Shown in pieces: positions 24,033 through 31,859 of a stretch of 46,082 nt of DNA. Positions within the stretch are counted from its first letter, which is position 1; every line of letters starts with the position of its first letter. Below the pieces are notes generated by a model. That model made no database searches. It was not told the DNA's origin and saw only the letters and a list, made by a program, of their open reading frames with translations. Source of the stretch: an uncultured Opitutia bacterium (GTDB lineage Bacteria; Verrucomicrobiota; Verrucomicrobiia; Opitutales; Opitutaceae); the NCBI GenBank assembly GCA_903900845.1, contig CAIUOU010000140.1, forward strand, positions 1-46,082. The letters are read 5' to 3'. The position numbers were made by a program, and so were the translations under genes.

Positions 24033-24811
24033 GCCCGTACGGTCAGCAGCTCGATCCGCTCCGTCCGCGCCATCCCCGGCTCGATCGCCAGCAGGACGCC
24101 GGAGAGTCGAACGTCTCCCGTAGCCACCTCGAAACGGCGGGGCATGCCGTCCAGAAACTTGTCCACCACCGGCCGGATGTCGCGACCGAGCACACTCTCG
24201 TAGGGCCCGGTCATGCCCGCATCGCAGATGAAACCCGTGCCCTTGGGCAGGACCCGGGCGTCGGCCGTAGGCACATGGGTGTGGGTCCCGATCACCGCGG
24301 TAACCTTGCCGTCCAAGTGCCAGCCGAGAGCCTGCTTTTCCGAGGTCGCCTCCCCGTGCATCTCGACGATGATCGCGTCAGCTTGCCCCCGTAGCTGCGC
24401 GATCATGCGATCGGCGGCGAGGAAGGGGCACTCGGCCTTAAGGTTCATGAAGGTGCGGCCGAGCACCGTGAAAACCGCCAGCCGGAACCCGCGCGCCTGG
24501 ACGATGACATGGTCCCATCCGGGGCACGTGCGCGGCAGGTTGGCGGGACGGCAGACGCGGTCGATCTGCGTGATCTCATTCTCCCAGCCGCGCTGGTCCC
24601 AGACGTGGTCTCCCAGCGTGATGGCGTCGACGCGACTTTCGAGCAGTGACCTCGCGATCGAACCCGTGATCCCCGCCCCGGCGGCCGCGTTCTCCCCGTT
24701 GGCGATCACGAAATCGAGCGCGTGCTCCTGCCGGATCCGCGGCAGCCGGTCGGCGATGATGTCACGCCCCGGACGGCCGACCACATCGCCGATAAACAGC
24801 AGGTTGAGCAT
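24029..24811 (-). CDS. YmdB-family metallophosphoesterase
   Basis: This 260-residue protein matches the TIGR00282/YmdB family throughout: [120 protein letters not shown] and [14 protein letters not shown]. Bacillus YmdB is a cyclic-nucleotide phosphodiesterase with a di-iron site. The usual GNH metal motif appears here as GDH (TLGDHVWD), an Asn-to-Asp change at a metal-ligand position that may be tolerated. The gene converges on accA. Confidence 0.93.
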   Translation of the reverse strand: MLNLLFIGDVVGRPGRDIIADRLPRIRQEHALDFVIANGENAAAGAGITGSIARSLLESRVDAITLGDHVWDQRGWENEITQIDRVCRPANLPRTCPGWDHVIVQARGFRLAVFTVLGRTFMNLKAECPFLAADRMIAQLRGQADAIIVEMHGEATSEKQALGWHLDGKVTAVIGTHTHVPTADARVLPKGTGFICDAGMTGPYESVLGRDIRPVVDKFLDGMPRRFEVATGDVRLSGVLLAIEPGMARTERIELLTVRA

Positions 24812-24871
24812 GGCGCGAACGTGGTCCGCGCCCCGCGCCGCGCCAACCCTAAACCCGGACGCAGCGCCCGC

Positions 24872-26083
24872 CTAGGGCACGAGATCGAAAACCCGCACGC
24901 GGCGCGTGAACTCGCGGTTACCCTCGAGGAAGGTGAATTGCAGGTCCTCCGCCCGACCCACCCGCGCCTCGAAGCGCGAAAGGTCCCAACGGGCGACCGG
25001 CTCACCGTCGATCCGCACGACGAGTTCACCGCGCTCCACGCCGGCCCCCTCGGCTGGCGAGCCCGGCACCACCCCCGCTACCCGCCAATACGCCGGCGTG
25101 CGGGAGAAGCTCAGGCCGGCGCTTCGCAGCGACGGCGTCTCCAACGGCCCGCCCCCCGCGCGCTCCAGCACCACCCGGTCTTGAAGCTGATCGAAAGTCA
25201 CGGTGAAGTGCCGCAAGGCCCCTCCGCCGAGCGCCGAGAGCTCGTCGGTGAAATCCACCCGCGGTCGCGCGAAAACCATTTCGCCCACCGTGATGTCCCC
25301 GGCGAGACGCCCCGTCTCCTGGTCACGCTCCCCCGCAAGCGTGCCCACCACGGTGCCGCGCACGGGGCCATACGCGAACGCCGGACGAAATCCCGCGGGA
25401 TTGAGGCTGAAGACCGCGTCGCTGCCCGAATCGACCAGCATCATCAGCGTGCGCCCCCCCAACCCCACGCTCACGAGCGGGACCTTGCGCGCGTCGTCAA
25501 ACCGGAGCGCCACGCCCGTCTTCACCGGCCCGCCCGCGGACGCCCTCAGGGAAACCCGCCGGCCCGGGTAATCGAGCGTCAGCAGCACCTCACGGAAGAG
25601 GGGAAACCCCAGCACACCGTCGATCCGGCGCCCGAGATGGGCGGAGATCGCCGCGCAATCGTGGATCACGACATCCACGTCCTCGAAGCGCGCCGCGCCC
25701 AGATCGAGCCTCCGCAGGGAGGAGCGTGGCAGCTCGACCACCGCACCCTCGGCTCCCTTGACGCGCAGGGGTGTTCCGCCCGCGGCGACGGGACCGCGGC
25801 CCGGCGAGCGTCGCGCCACCTCGGGTGTGACTAACGTGACCGAGGAGCCGGTATCGACGAGAAACCGGCGGGGACCGGTGCGGTCGCCCGGCGCCTCCAC
25901 GACCAGCAGGTTTCCGATCAGCTCGGCCGGGAGGTTCACTCCCAGGGCCGGCAGGGTGGTGCGGCCGGGCTGCGGCGGCGCCGATCGGAATCCTCCTCCG
26001 GAACAGCCGGCCAGCAGGAGAACGAGCATCGTCACAAACCCGGCGGAGGCGCGACGCCGGGCCCCCGGGGTGACCGCGTTCAT
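24872..26083 (-). CDS. Retropepsin-like aspartic protease lipoprotein with PDZ domain
   Basis: The ATG at 26083 gives 403 residues and overlaps the upstream MFS stop (ATGA); the open frame extends further but inside that gene. A lipoprotein signal (MLVLLLAGC, C27) is followed by a pepsin-like half with FLVDTGSSVTLV (D77) and, after about 140 residues, a second with LMMLVDSGSDAVFSL (D218). Both halves lie in one chain, so an intramolecular pair of aspartates could form the active site, whereas retropepsin domains dimerise. A PDZ domain follows at about residues 310-390 (VVPGSPAEGAGVERGELVVRI). Location is the periplasmic or outer-membrane face. Substrates are unknown. Confidence 0.85.
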   Translation of the reverse strand: MNAVTPGARRRASAGFVTMLVLLLAGCSGGGFRSAPPQPGRTTLPALGVNLPAELIGNLLVVEAPGDRTGPRRFLVDTGSSVTLVTPEVARRSPGRGPVAAGGTPLRVKGAEGAVVELPRSSLRRLDLGAARFEDVDVVIHDCAAISAHLGRRIDGVLGFPLFREVLLTLDYPGRRVSLRASAGGPVKTGVALRFDDARKVPLVSVGLGGRTLMMLVDSGSDAVFSLNPAGFRPAFAYGPVRGTVVGTLAGERDQETGRLAGDITVGEMVFARPRVDFTDELSALGGGALRHFTVTFDQLQDRVVLERAGGGPLETPSLRSAGLSFSRTPAYWRVAGVVPGSPAEGAGVERGELVVRIDGEPVARWDLSRFEARVGRAEDLQFTFLEGNREFTRRVRVFDLVP

Positions 26084-27411
26084 TTGCCGGGCGCAGGCAG
26101 GCCTCGGCAGAAGGCCAGCGCGCCCAGTACAAGCAATGATCCCGCCACAAAAACCACCGGCGCTCCCCACACCCAGAAGACAACCCCGGCCAGCAACGGG
26201 GTGATCGCACGCGAGAGCGCGCCGAGGGAGCGGAAGATCCCGAGCACCCGGCCCTGCTCGTCGGGCCCGGCGTAGAGGGAGATCAGGCCGGTCGTGGACG
26301 GATTGACGAGGCTGGAACCGAAGACGAGCACCCCGACCCCCGCGTAAAGCTGCCACGGGGCGGACGCGAAACCGACCGCGAGGAAACCCACCGCGGAGGC
26401 GACGAGGCCGGCGGAGAGCACCCGTAACTCGCTCACGACCCGCAGGACCTTACGCACGATCAGCCCCTGCGTGATGATCGCGCACAGGCCGAGGAAACCG
26501 AGCAGGTAGCCGTTGTCGCGCGCGTCGAAACCGAACCGTTGCGCGGCGAGGAAGGTGAGCGAGGCTTCCATCGCGACGAAGGCCACGGAGAAAACGAAGG
26601 CCACAAGGTTGACCCGCCGGAGTTCGGCGCGGTCGAGGCCGAGGATGGCGGCGAGTGGGTTGCGAAGACGGGGCTCGACCGCCGCGGCACGCGCCCCGGG
26701 GGAGCGGGTCTCCCGGAAGCGCGCGGAGATCCAGAGGAGGTTCAGGCAGCTGAGGCAGAACGCGAGCAGCGCGGGCACCGAGAACGGGTTGATGCCAAAG
26801 GCGCGAAGCGCGGGAAACTGCTCCGCGAGATTCCAGCGCACGGCGAGCGCCCCGAGCATCGGGCCGGTGACCAGCCCCAGGCCGAAAGCGGCCCCGACCA
26901 GACCCATCGCCCGCGAGCGCTCGGCGCGCGAGGTCACGTCGGCGACCGCCGCGGTCGCGACGGACAGGTTGCCGCTGAAGGCGCCGCCGACGACGCGGGC
27001 GAGCAGGAAAAGCCAGAACGAGCCGCTCAAAGCCCAGAGTAGGTAGCTCGCGGCCGTGCCGGCCACGGTGAACAGCAGCACGCCGCGCCGGCCGCGGCGG
27101 TCGCTCAACTCCCCCCAGAAAGGGGCGAAGATGAACTGGAGCACCGAGAAAACCGAGGCGACCACTCCGCCGAAAAGTACGGGCGCGTAGCTGGCGATGC
27201 CTAGCGCGGCGGCGACCGACTCGACCTGCGTCACCATCCAGCCGAGCGCGCCGGACTTGCCCTCGAGCCCGAGGTAATGGGCGAGCAGGTCGGGGCCCAG
27301 CGGGAACGCGATCGAGAACCCCACCAGGTCGATGTAGAGCGTGAGGAAGATTACGCCGAGCGAGAGCGGGCGGGCGGCACCGGAGGGCGGCTGGGAGTCG
27401 GCGGAGGACAA
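26080..27411 (-). CDS. MFS transporter, TetA-like drug/proton antiporter family
   Basis: This 443-residue protein has about 12 membrane spans. The first half carries the MFS loop signature FAPFWGELSDRRGRRGVLL, and the N-terminus reads GVIFLTLYIDLVGFSIAFPLGP, matching the TCR/TetA group of the DHA1 family. The RVVGGAFSGNLSVATAAVAD segment fits antiporter motif positions. The only start upstream of the first helix is TTG at 27411. Its stop overlaps the protease start, so the two are co-transcribed. Substrate unknown; tetracycline efflux should not be assumed, since many housekeeping exporters share this signature. Confidence 0.88.
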   Translation of the reverse strand: MSSADSQPPSGAARPLSLGVIFLTLYIDLVGFSIAFPLGPDLLAHYLGLEGKSGALGWMVTQVESVAAALGIASYAPVLFGGVVASVFSVLQFIFAPFWGELSDRRGRRGVLLFTVAGTAASYLLWALSGSFWLFLLARVVGGAFSGNLSVATAAVADVTSRAERSRAMGLVGAAFGLGLVTGPMLGALAVRWNLAEQFPALRAFGINPFSVPALLAFCLSCLNLLWISARFRETRSPGARAAAVEPRLRNPLAAILGLDRAELRRVNLVAFVFSVAFVAMEASLTFLAAQRFGFDARDNGYLLGFLGLCAIITQGLIVRKVLRVVSELRVLSAGLVASAVGFLAVGFASAPWQLYAGVGVLVFGSSLVNPSTTGLISLYAGPDEQGRVLGIFRSLGALSRAITPLLAGVVFWVWGAPVVFVAGSLLVLGALAFCRGLPAPGK

Positions 27412-27520
27412 GGTGCGGAAGGCGGAGAAAAGCCCCTCGGACCGCGCGCGCCAAGGAACAAACCGGCGACCGGCGGGAATCAGCGCGACCGCGGCGGGGA
27501 AAAGCGAAGCGCCCGCGGAA

Positions 27521-28786
27521 TCAGCGGTAGGGCAGCGGGTGGCGACCGGTAAGGGCCGCGACGCGGATCTTGACCGACTCCAGCGTGGCGGCCTCGCCCG
27601 CGGTGCCGATGGCGGCGAGCACGGCGTCGATGCAGGCGGCGATCTCCGTCATGTCGGTCTCGTTGAAGCCGCGTGTGGTCACCGCCGGAGTGCCGAGGCG
27701 GATCCCCGAGGCCTGGAAGGGGCTGCGGGTCTCAAACGGCACCGTGTTCTTATTGCAGGTGATGTGGGCGAGATCGAGGGTCTCCTGGGCCTTCTTGGCG
27801 GTAAGATCCGGAAACTTCGGGCGCAGATCCACCAGCATGAGGTGGTTGTCGGTGCCACCCGAGACGATCTTGTAGCCGTGCGTAATCATCGCGGCGGCAA
27901 GGGCGCGCGCGTTGCGCACGACCTGCTCGGAATAGGCGCGGAATTCGGGCTTGAGGCACTCGCCGAAGCACACCGCCTTGGCCGCGATCACGTGCATCAG
28001 CGGGCCACCCTGCCCGCCTGGGAACATCGCCGAGTCGACCGCCTTCGCGTGCGCCGCGCGGCACAGGATGAGACCGCCACGCGGGCCGCGCAGCGTCTTG
28101 TGCGTGGTGGTCGTCACAAAATCCGCGTGCGGCACGGGGGAAGGATGAACTCCGGCGGCGACCAGGCCGGCGATGTGCGCGATGTCGGCGAACAACATCG
28201 CGCCAACCCCGCGGGCGATCTCGCCCATCCGCGCGAAATCGATCACGCGGGAATAGGCGCTGGCGCCGACGGTGATCATGCGCGGCTTCTCCCGCGCCGC
28301 GACCGCCGCGAGCTCGTCGTAATCGATGAGGCCGTTGTCCTCGCGGACCCCGTACTGGCAGAAGTTGTAGAGCTTGCCGGAGAAGTTGGCCGGGTTGCCG
28401 TGGGTGAGGTGACCGCCGTGGCTGAGGTTCATCCCAAGGAGCTTGTCGCCCGGCTGCAGCACCGACGTGTAGACGGCAAAATTAGCCTGGGATCCGGAGT
28501 GCGGTTGGACGTTGGCGTGTTCGGCGCCGAAGAGTTTCTTCGCGCGCTCAATGGCGAGCGTCTCGACCTTGTCCACCTGTTCGCAGCCGCCGTACCAGCG
28601 TTTCCCCGGGTAGCCCTCGGCGTACTTGTTGGTGAGGACGCTGCCCTGAGCCTCCATCACCGCCGGATAGGTGAAGTTTTCCGAGGCGATGAGCTCGATG
28701 TGGCTCTGCTGGCGGGCCAACTCGGCGGCGACGACGGCATGGACCTCGGGATCTAGGGTGCGGAGAGAAGCGGCGTTGAGTGACAT
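27521..28786 (-). CDS. glyA: Serine hydroxymethyltransferase
   Basis: GlyA interconverts serine and glycine with tetrahydrofolate, feeding one-carbon metabolism. The ATG at 28786 gives 421 residues, the normal length; the open frame extends 26 codons upstream without conserved sequence. Motifs include [76 protein letters not shown] and the PLP lysine in [14 protein letters not shown] (K230). C-terminal [12 protein letters not shown] is present. The gene is followed by 109 bases before the MFS gene on the same strand. Confidence 0.97.
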   Translation of the reverse strand: MSLNAASLRTLDPEVHAVVAAELARQQSHIELIASENFTYPAVMEAQGSVLTNKYAEGYPGKRWYGGCEQVDKVETLAIERAKKLFGAEHANVQPHSGSQANFAVYTSVLQPGDKLLGMNLSHGGHLTHGNPANFSGKLYNFCQYGVREDNGLIDYDELAAVAAREKPRMITVGASAYSRVIDFARMGEIARGVGAMLFADIAHIAGLVAAGVHPSPVPHADFVTTTTHKTLRGPRGGLILCRAAHAKAVDSAMFPGGQGGPLMHVIAAKAVCFGECLKPEFRAYSEQVVRNARALAAAMITHGYKIVSGGTDNHLMLVDLRPKFPDLTAKKAQETLDLAHITCNKNTVPFETRSPFQASGIRLGTPAVTTRGFNETDMTEIAACIDAVLAAIGTAGEAATLESVKIRVAALTGRHPLPYR

Positions 28787-28939
28787 GGCGGAAAAGACCC
28801 GCGATTGCGCGCGGCCGCGCCGGCCGGCGCCAGCAAAAAAGCGGAGACCACCCGCCGGCGTCACCTCTTGCGTTACGAGAAATCCCGGGCGGGCGGCGTA
28901 CGCCGTTCCCTCGCCGGGGGGCGATCGCCGATTTCCGGC

Positions 28940-29419
28940 TCAGCCGGTGAGGCCGCGCAGGTGGCGCAGCAAAGAAGGGATCGACTCAACCATCTCGTCG
29001 CGCACCGCCTCGTAGAGCGCCAGCGGGCCGCCGAAGGGGTCGCCGATCTCGCGGTCCACCGAGCCAGGCATGAATTCGCGGAAGAGGTGGAGTTTGGCCG
29101 GCGGCCGGTCCGTCTGCAGCCGGATCATTTCGCGATGTGACTCGGTCATGCAGAGCACCAGTAAAGCACGCTCCATCATTTCCTGGGTCAGCGGCTGGCT
29201 GCGGTGGGCGGAGATATCGAGCCCGACCTTTTTTAGAGCCGAAACTGAATTGGCGGAAACGGCGTCGCCCCTTCGCGCCACCACGCCCGCCGAGGAAACC
29301 TTCATGCCGCCTAAGGGAGCAGATTCGGCCGCCAAGGCGTGCCGCAACAGGGCCGCGGCCATGGGGCTGCGGCACACGTTGGCGGTGCAAACCACGACGA
29401 TCTCGCGGGGATCGGGCAC
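28940..29419 (-). CDS. Low-molecular-weight protein-tyrosine phosphatase family
   Basis: This 159-residue protein starts at GTG 29419. The phosphate loop VVVCTANVCRSPMA has C11 and R17 in the C-x5-R-S pattern, with Ala-Asn in the loop as in bacterial LMW-PTPs. The general-acid loop is GDPFGG near the C-terminus rather than the commoner DPY, so the Tyr is replaced by Phe. Such enzymes remove phosphate from tyrosine or arginine residues of proteins, often regulating polysaccharide export or stress responses. No tyrosine kinase gene is adjacent. A repeat-filled gap lies upstream. Confidence 0.9.
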   Translation of the reverse strand: MPDPREIVVVCTANVCRSPMAAALLRHALAAESAPLGGMKVSSAGVVARRGDAVSANSVSALKKVGLDISAHRSQPLTQEMMERALLVLCMTESHREMIRLQTDRPPAKLHLFREFMPGSVDREIGDPFGGPLALYEAVRDEMVESIPSLLRHLRGLTG

Positions 29420-29506
29420 AGGCGCGGAACGGAGACGGAATCGCCGCGAAACGCAAAGGCGTATTTCATAGCGACTTGCTGCCTCAACTCCACCGCGCCG
29501 CCCGGC

Positions 29507-29604
29507 GGGGACAGGCTATCAGCCGCGTCGAGGCCGGAGTCGTCCGCAACGACTGCCAGCACTTGGTACTAAAGCCATGGCGAGAGCTGAAATAGCCTGT
29601 CCCT
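29507..29604. repeat. Inverted pair 1 of GGGACAGGCTA repeat
   Basis: A plus-orientation copy (29507-29519, GGGGACAGGCTAT) faces a minus-orientation copy (29592-29604, ATAGCCTGTCCCT) across about 70 bases. The ends can pair over 11-12 bases, giving a REPIN-like arrangement of two REP sequences in inverted orientation. Confidence 0.85.
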
Positions 29605-29736
29605 GAGAGCAGCCTCGGTAGGAGTGTCGAAAAGATCGGACCAGCATCGAGCACTCTCCATCTCGTCGCATATATCTCCATGCCAGGTTTTTAAGAATAA
29701 AACGCGCTTTAAGATCTCGATCTACCGCCATCGGGC

Positions 29737-29790
29737 GGGGACAGGCTACAAATCAAAGGAATCAAAAAAGAGGGCCGGTAGCCTGTCCCT
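29737..29790. repeat. Inverted pair 2 of GGGACAGGCTA repeat
   Basis: The plus copy is at 29737-29748 and the minus copy at 29779-29790, with 30 bases between. It has the same core and geometry as pair 1 with a shorter spacer. Confidence 0.85.
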
Positions 29791-29806
29791 CGGCAGGTGC
29801 AGGAAC

Positions 29807-29852
29807 AGCCTGTCCCTTGAATAGGATCCGAGCCCAGCCGTAGCCTGTCCCC
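29807..29852 (-). repeat. Two further minus-orientation GGGACAGGCT repeats
   Basis: Copies lie at 29807-29817 (AGCCTGTCCCT) and 29841-29852 (TAGCCTGTCCCC), ending six bases before the stop codon of the neighbouring gene. Confidence 0.8.
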
Positions 29853-29858
29853 ACGGGG

Positions 29859-30488
29859 CTAAAGGCGGCGCAGCGCCCTTAGAGAACGATGCAGATGAAA
29901 AGCCCGCTGCAGCGCCGCATCGATGGGCGGCGATTTTTTAGCGGGTTCAACTCGAGCGTCTTCCGGCTCATCCGCCGGAGGGTGGTTCAAACTCGCCTCA
30001 TCGAGGCGCGTTTTTCCGGGATTTTCCACCAAAAGTGACAGAACCGGCTCACCACGCCCAAGCGCGTCGTAGGCCTCGCGTTCGTCTTCGGGACCGGACT
30101 TGGCCGCCAGCTGAGGTTCAAAGCCTGGAGCCGGTACGCCGATGACCACACACCCCTTGCCGCGGGAAACCCGGCGCAACACCGCTTGGAGTTCCGTGCC
30201 CGTCACGCGATTCGCCAAAAGGAACACCGGACTGCGCGCACTGGCACGAAACTCAGCCCACGCCAGCAACGCCGCCGCAGCGTCCCGCCCCGGCGCCAAG
30301 TAGCGCAAATCCAGAATAAGCGCCTGCCCCGGCGCCGCCGGCCCTCCAGGCAGATCCGATGGCAACTCCCGGATGCGCACGTACGTGAGGCCGTCGCCCA
30401 GATCCCGCGTGAGCGGGGCCGCCCAAGCGCCGGTCGCCAGCAACGGCCAACCCAGAGCGAACGCCAGAAACACTCCGGTGCGCGTCAT
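29859..30488 (-). CDS. Hypothetical exported protein
   Basis: This 209-residue protein has a clear signal peptide (GVFLAFALGWPLLATGAWA-A). A domain at about residues 28-150 has alternating hydrophobic strands (LTYVRIRELPSDL, ALILDLRYL, PVFLLANRVTGTELQAVLRR, GCVVIGVPAPGFEP). Its pattern resembles the fold of S41/C-terminal-processing peptidases without their catalytic Ser-Lys motif; that resemblance is tentative. The tail is acidic then basic (DEPEDARVEPAKKSPP). The ATG overlaps the purD stop (ATGA), so it is translated from the purD transcript. Confidence 0.7.
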   Translation of the reverse strand: MTRTGVFLAFALGWPLLATGAWAAPLTRDLGDGLTYVRIRELPSDLPGGPAAPGQALILDLRYLAPGRDAAAALLAWAEFRASARSPVFLLANRVTGTELQAVLRRVSRGKGCVVIGVPAPGFEPQLAAKSGPEDEREAYDALGRGEPVLSLLVENPGKTRLDEASLNHPPADEPEDARVEPAKKSPPIDAALQRAFHLHRSLRALRRL

Positions 30489-31786
30489 CGCCGGTTCAGC
30501 TGCCGAGCGCCGATATCACGGCGAAAATAACGGCTCGCACAGCCAATCCGCTCGCAAACCCCGTAAGCCAGATCCGCAGCACCGCGCAGCGTAGACGAAA
30601 GCGCGGTCACGCCGAGCACGCGCCCGCCGTTGGTCACCAGCTCACCGGCGGCGTTTCGCGCGGTACCAGCGTGGTAAACGGTCAACCCCGCCGGCAACGG
30701 CGCCGGCAGCGAAATCACGTCCCCTTTGGGAAAAACACCCGGATACCCTTCAGCCGCGACCACCACGCAAAGCGCGTGCTCGGGTCGCGTCTCCAAACGG
30801 TAACCCGCCAGACGGCCGTTCGTCGCCCGCCACAACAGGTCGAGGACGTCACCCGCGATCCGCGGCACCACGACCTGCGTCTCCGGATCACCGAAGCGCG
30901 CGTTGTACTCGATCACGCTCGGTCCCGATGCCGTGAGCATGATGCCGATGAAGAGCGTCCCGCAGTAAGCCATGCCGTCGTCGGCGATCGCGTTCACCGA
31001 CGGGCGCACGATCTCGTGCTCGATCCGTGCCAGCAACGCGGGCGTCACCACCTCCGCGGGCGAGTAAGTACCCATCCCACCCGTGTTCGGGCCGGAGTCT
31101 CCGTCGCCGACGCGTTTGTGGTCCTGCGACGTGGGCAGGATCACGTAATCGCGCCCCGAAACCACCACAAGGATGGAGGTCTCCTCACCCTGCAGGCAGT
31201 CCTCGACCAGAATCTGGCTGCCGGCGGCGCCAAACTTCCCGCCCGCGAGCATCTCCCGCACGGCCTCCTCCGCCTCAGCCGTAGTCTGCGCGACCACCAC
31301 GCCTTTGCCCGCGGCCAAGCCGTCGGCTTTGACCACGATCGGCGCCGGCCGCGCTCTCAGGTAATCCAACGCGGGACCGACTTCGCTGAAAAACGCGGCG
31401 GGCGCGGTCGGGATCCGGTGCTTCAGCAGGATCCGCTTGGTAAAAATCTTCGACGCTTCCAGCCGCGCGCCGTCCGCCGTCGGGCCGTACACTGGGATCC
31501 CAGCCGCGATGAGGCGATCCGCCAGGCCGAGCGCCAGCGGCACCTCCGGCCCCACGACCACGAACTCCACGCGTTCCCGGCGGGCGAGTTCCACCAACCC
31601 AGCCACGTCGTCCGCCGCCACAGCGTGACACTTCACCTCACCGGCGATCCCCGCGTTGCCCGGCGCGCAAATCACCCGCGGACGCGCCGGCGACGCCAGC
31701 AGCGCCCGCACCAGCGTGTGCTCGCGGCCGCCGGCGCCGACGACGAGGACGGAAGCAGGAAGCGCGTTAGAGGAAGGGGATGGCAC
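30485..31786 (-). CDS. purD: Phosphoribosylamine-glycine ligase
   Basis: PurD joins glycine to phosphoribosylamine with ATP, the second step of purine synthesis. Conserved segments run from VLVVGAGGREHTLVRALL near the N-terminus through FVVVGPEVPLALGLAD, EASKIFTKRILLKHRIPT, IVVKADGLAAGKGVVVA, DHKRVGDGDSGPNTGGMGTYSPA and EYNARFGDPETQVV to the C-terminal domain. No ATG precedes VLVVG; GTG at 31786 (433 residues) or TTG at 31795 are the possible starts. No other pur gene is nearby. The downstream exported protein is coupled by overlap. Confidence 0.95.
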   Translation of the reverse strand: MPSPSSNALPASVLVVGAGGREHTLVRALLASPARPRVICAPGNAGIAGEVKCHAVAADDVAGLVELARRERVEFVVVGPEVPLALGLADRLIAAGIPVYGPTADGARLEASKIFTKRILLKHRIPTAPAAFFSEVGPALDYLRARPAPIVVKADGLAAGKGVVVAQTTAEAEEAVREMLAGGKFGAAGSQILVEDCLQGEETSILVVVSGRDYVILPTSQDHKRVGDGDSGPNTGGMGTYSPAEVVTPALLARIEHEIVRPSVNAIADDGMAYCGTLFIGIMLTASGPSVIEYNARFGDPETQVVVPRIAGDVLDLLWRATNGRLAGYRLETRPEHALCVVVAAEGYPGVFPKGDVISLPAPLPAGLTVYHAGTARNAAGELVTNGGRVLGVTALSSTLRGAADLAYGVCERIGCASRYFRRDIGARQLNRR

Positions 31787-31859
31787 GGCGCGCAAGTGTG
31801 GTCAGCGCGAGGGTCAGGCAACGTCAAAATCGCCGGGCGCCAGGCCCGGCGGCCTGCCC

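Larger units (their letters stand above)
29420..29858. other. Gene-free stretch with six GGGACAGGCT-type repeats
   Basis: About 440 bases between the phosphatase and the next gene contain six copies of a roughly 12-base repeat (listed separately) but no credible gene. The part from 29605 to 29735 is noticeably more AT-rich than the surroundings and shows no recognisable signal. Confidence 0.75.

Noticed and set aside
26080-27411. Tetracycline-resistance gene
   Set aside because: The MFS signature is shared by many exporters of unknown substrate; there is no linked TetR regulator and no close match can be claimed.
27341-28756. Long plus-strand frame (471 codons) over glyA
   Set aside because: glyA is unambiguous on the other strand.
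29507-29852. CRISPR array
   Set aside because: The repeats are only about 12 bases, occur in both orientations and have irregular spacing, and no cas gene is present.
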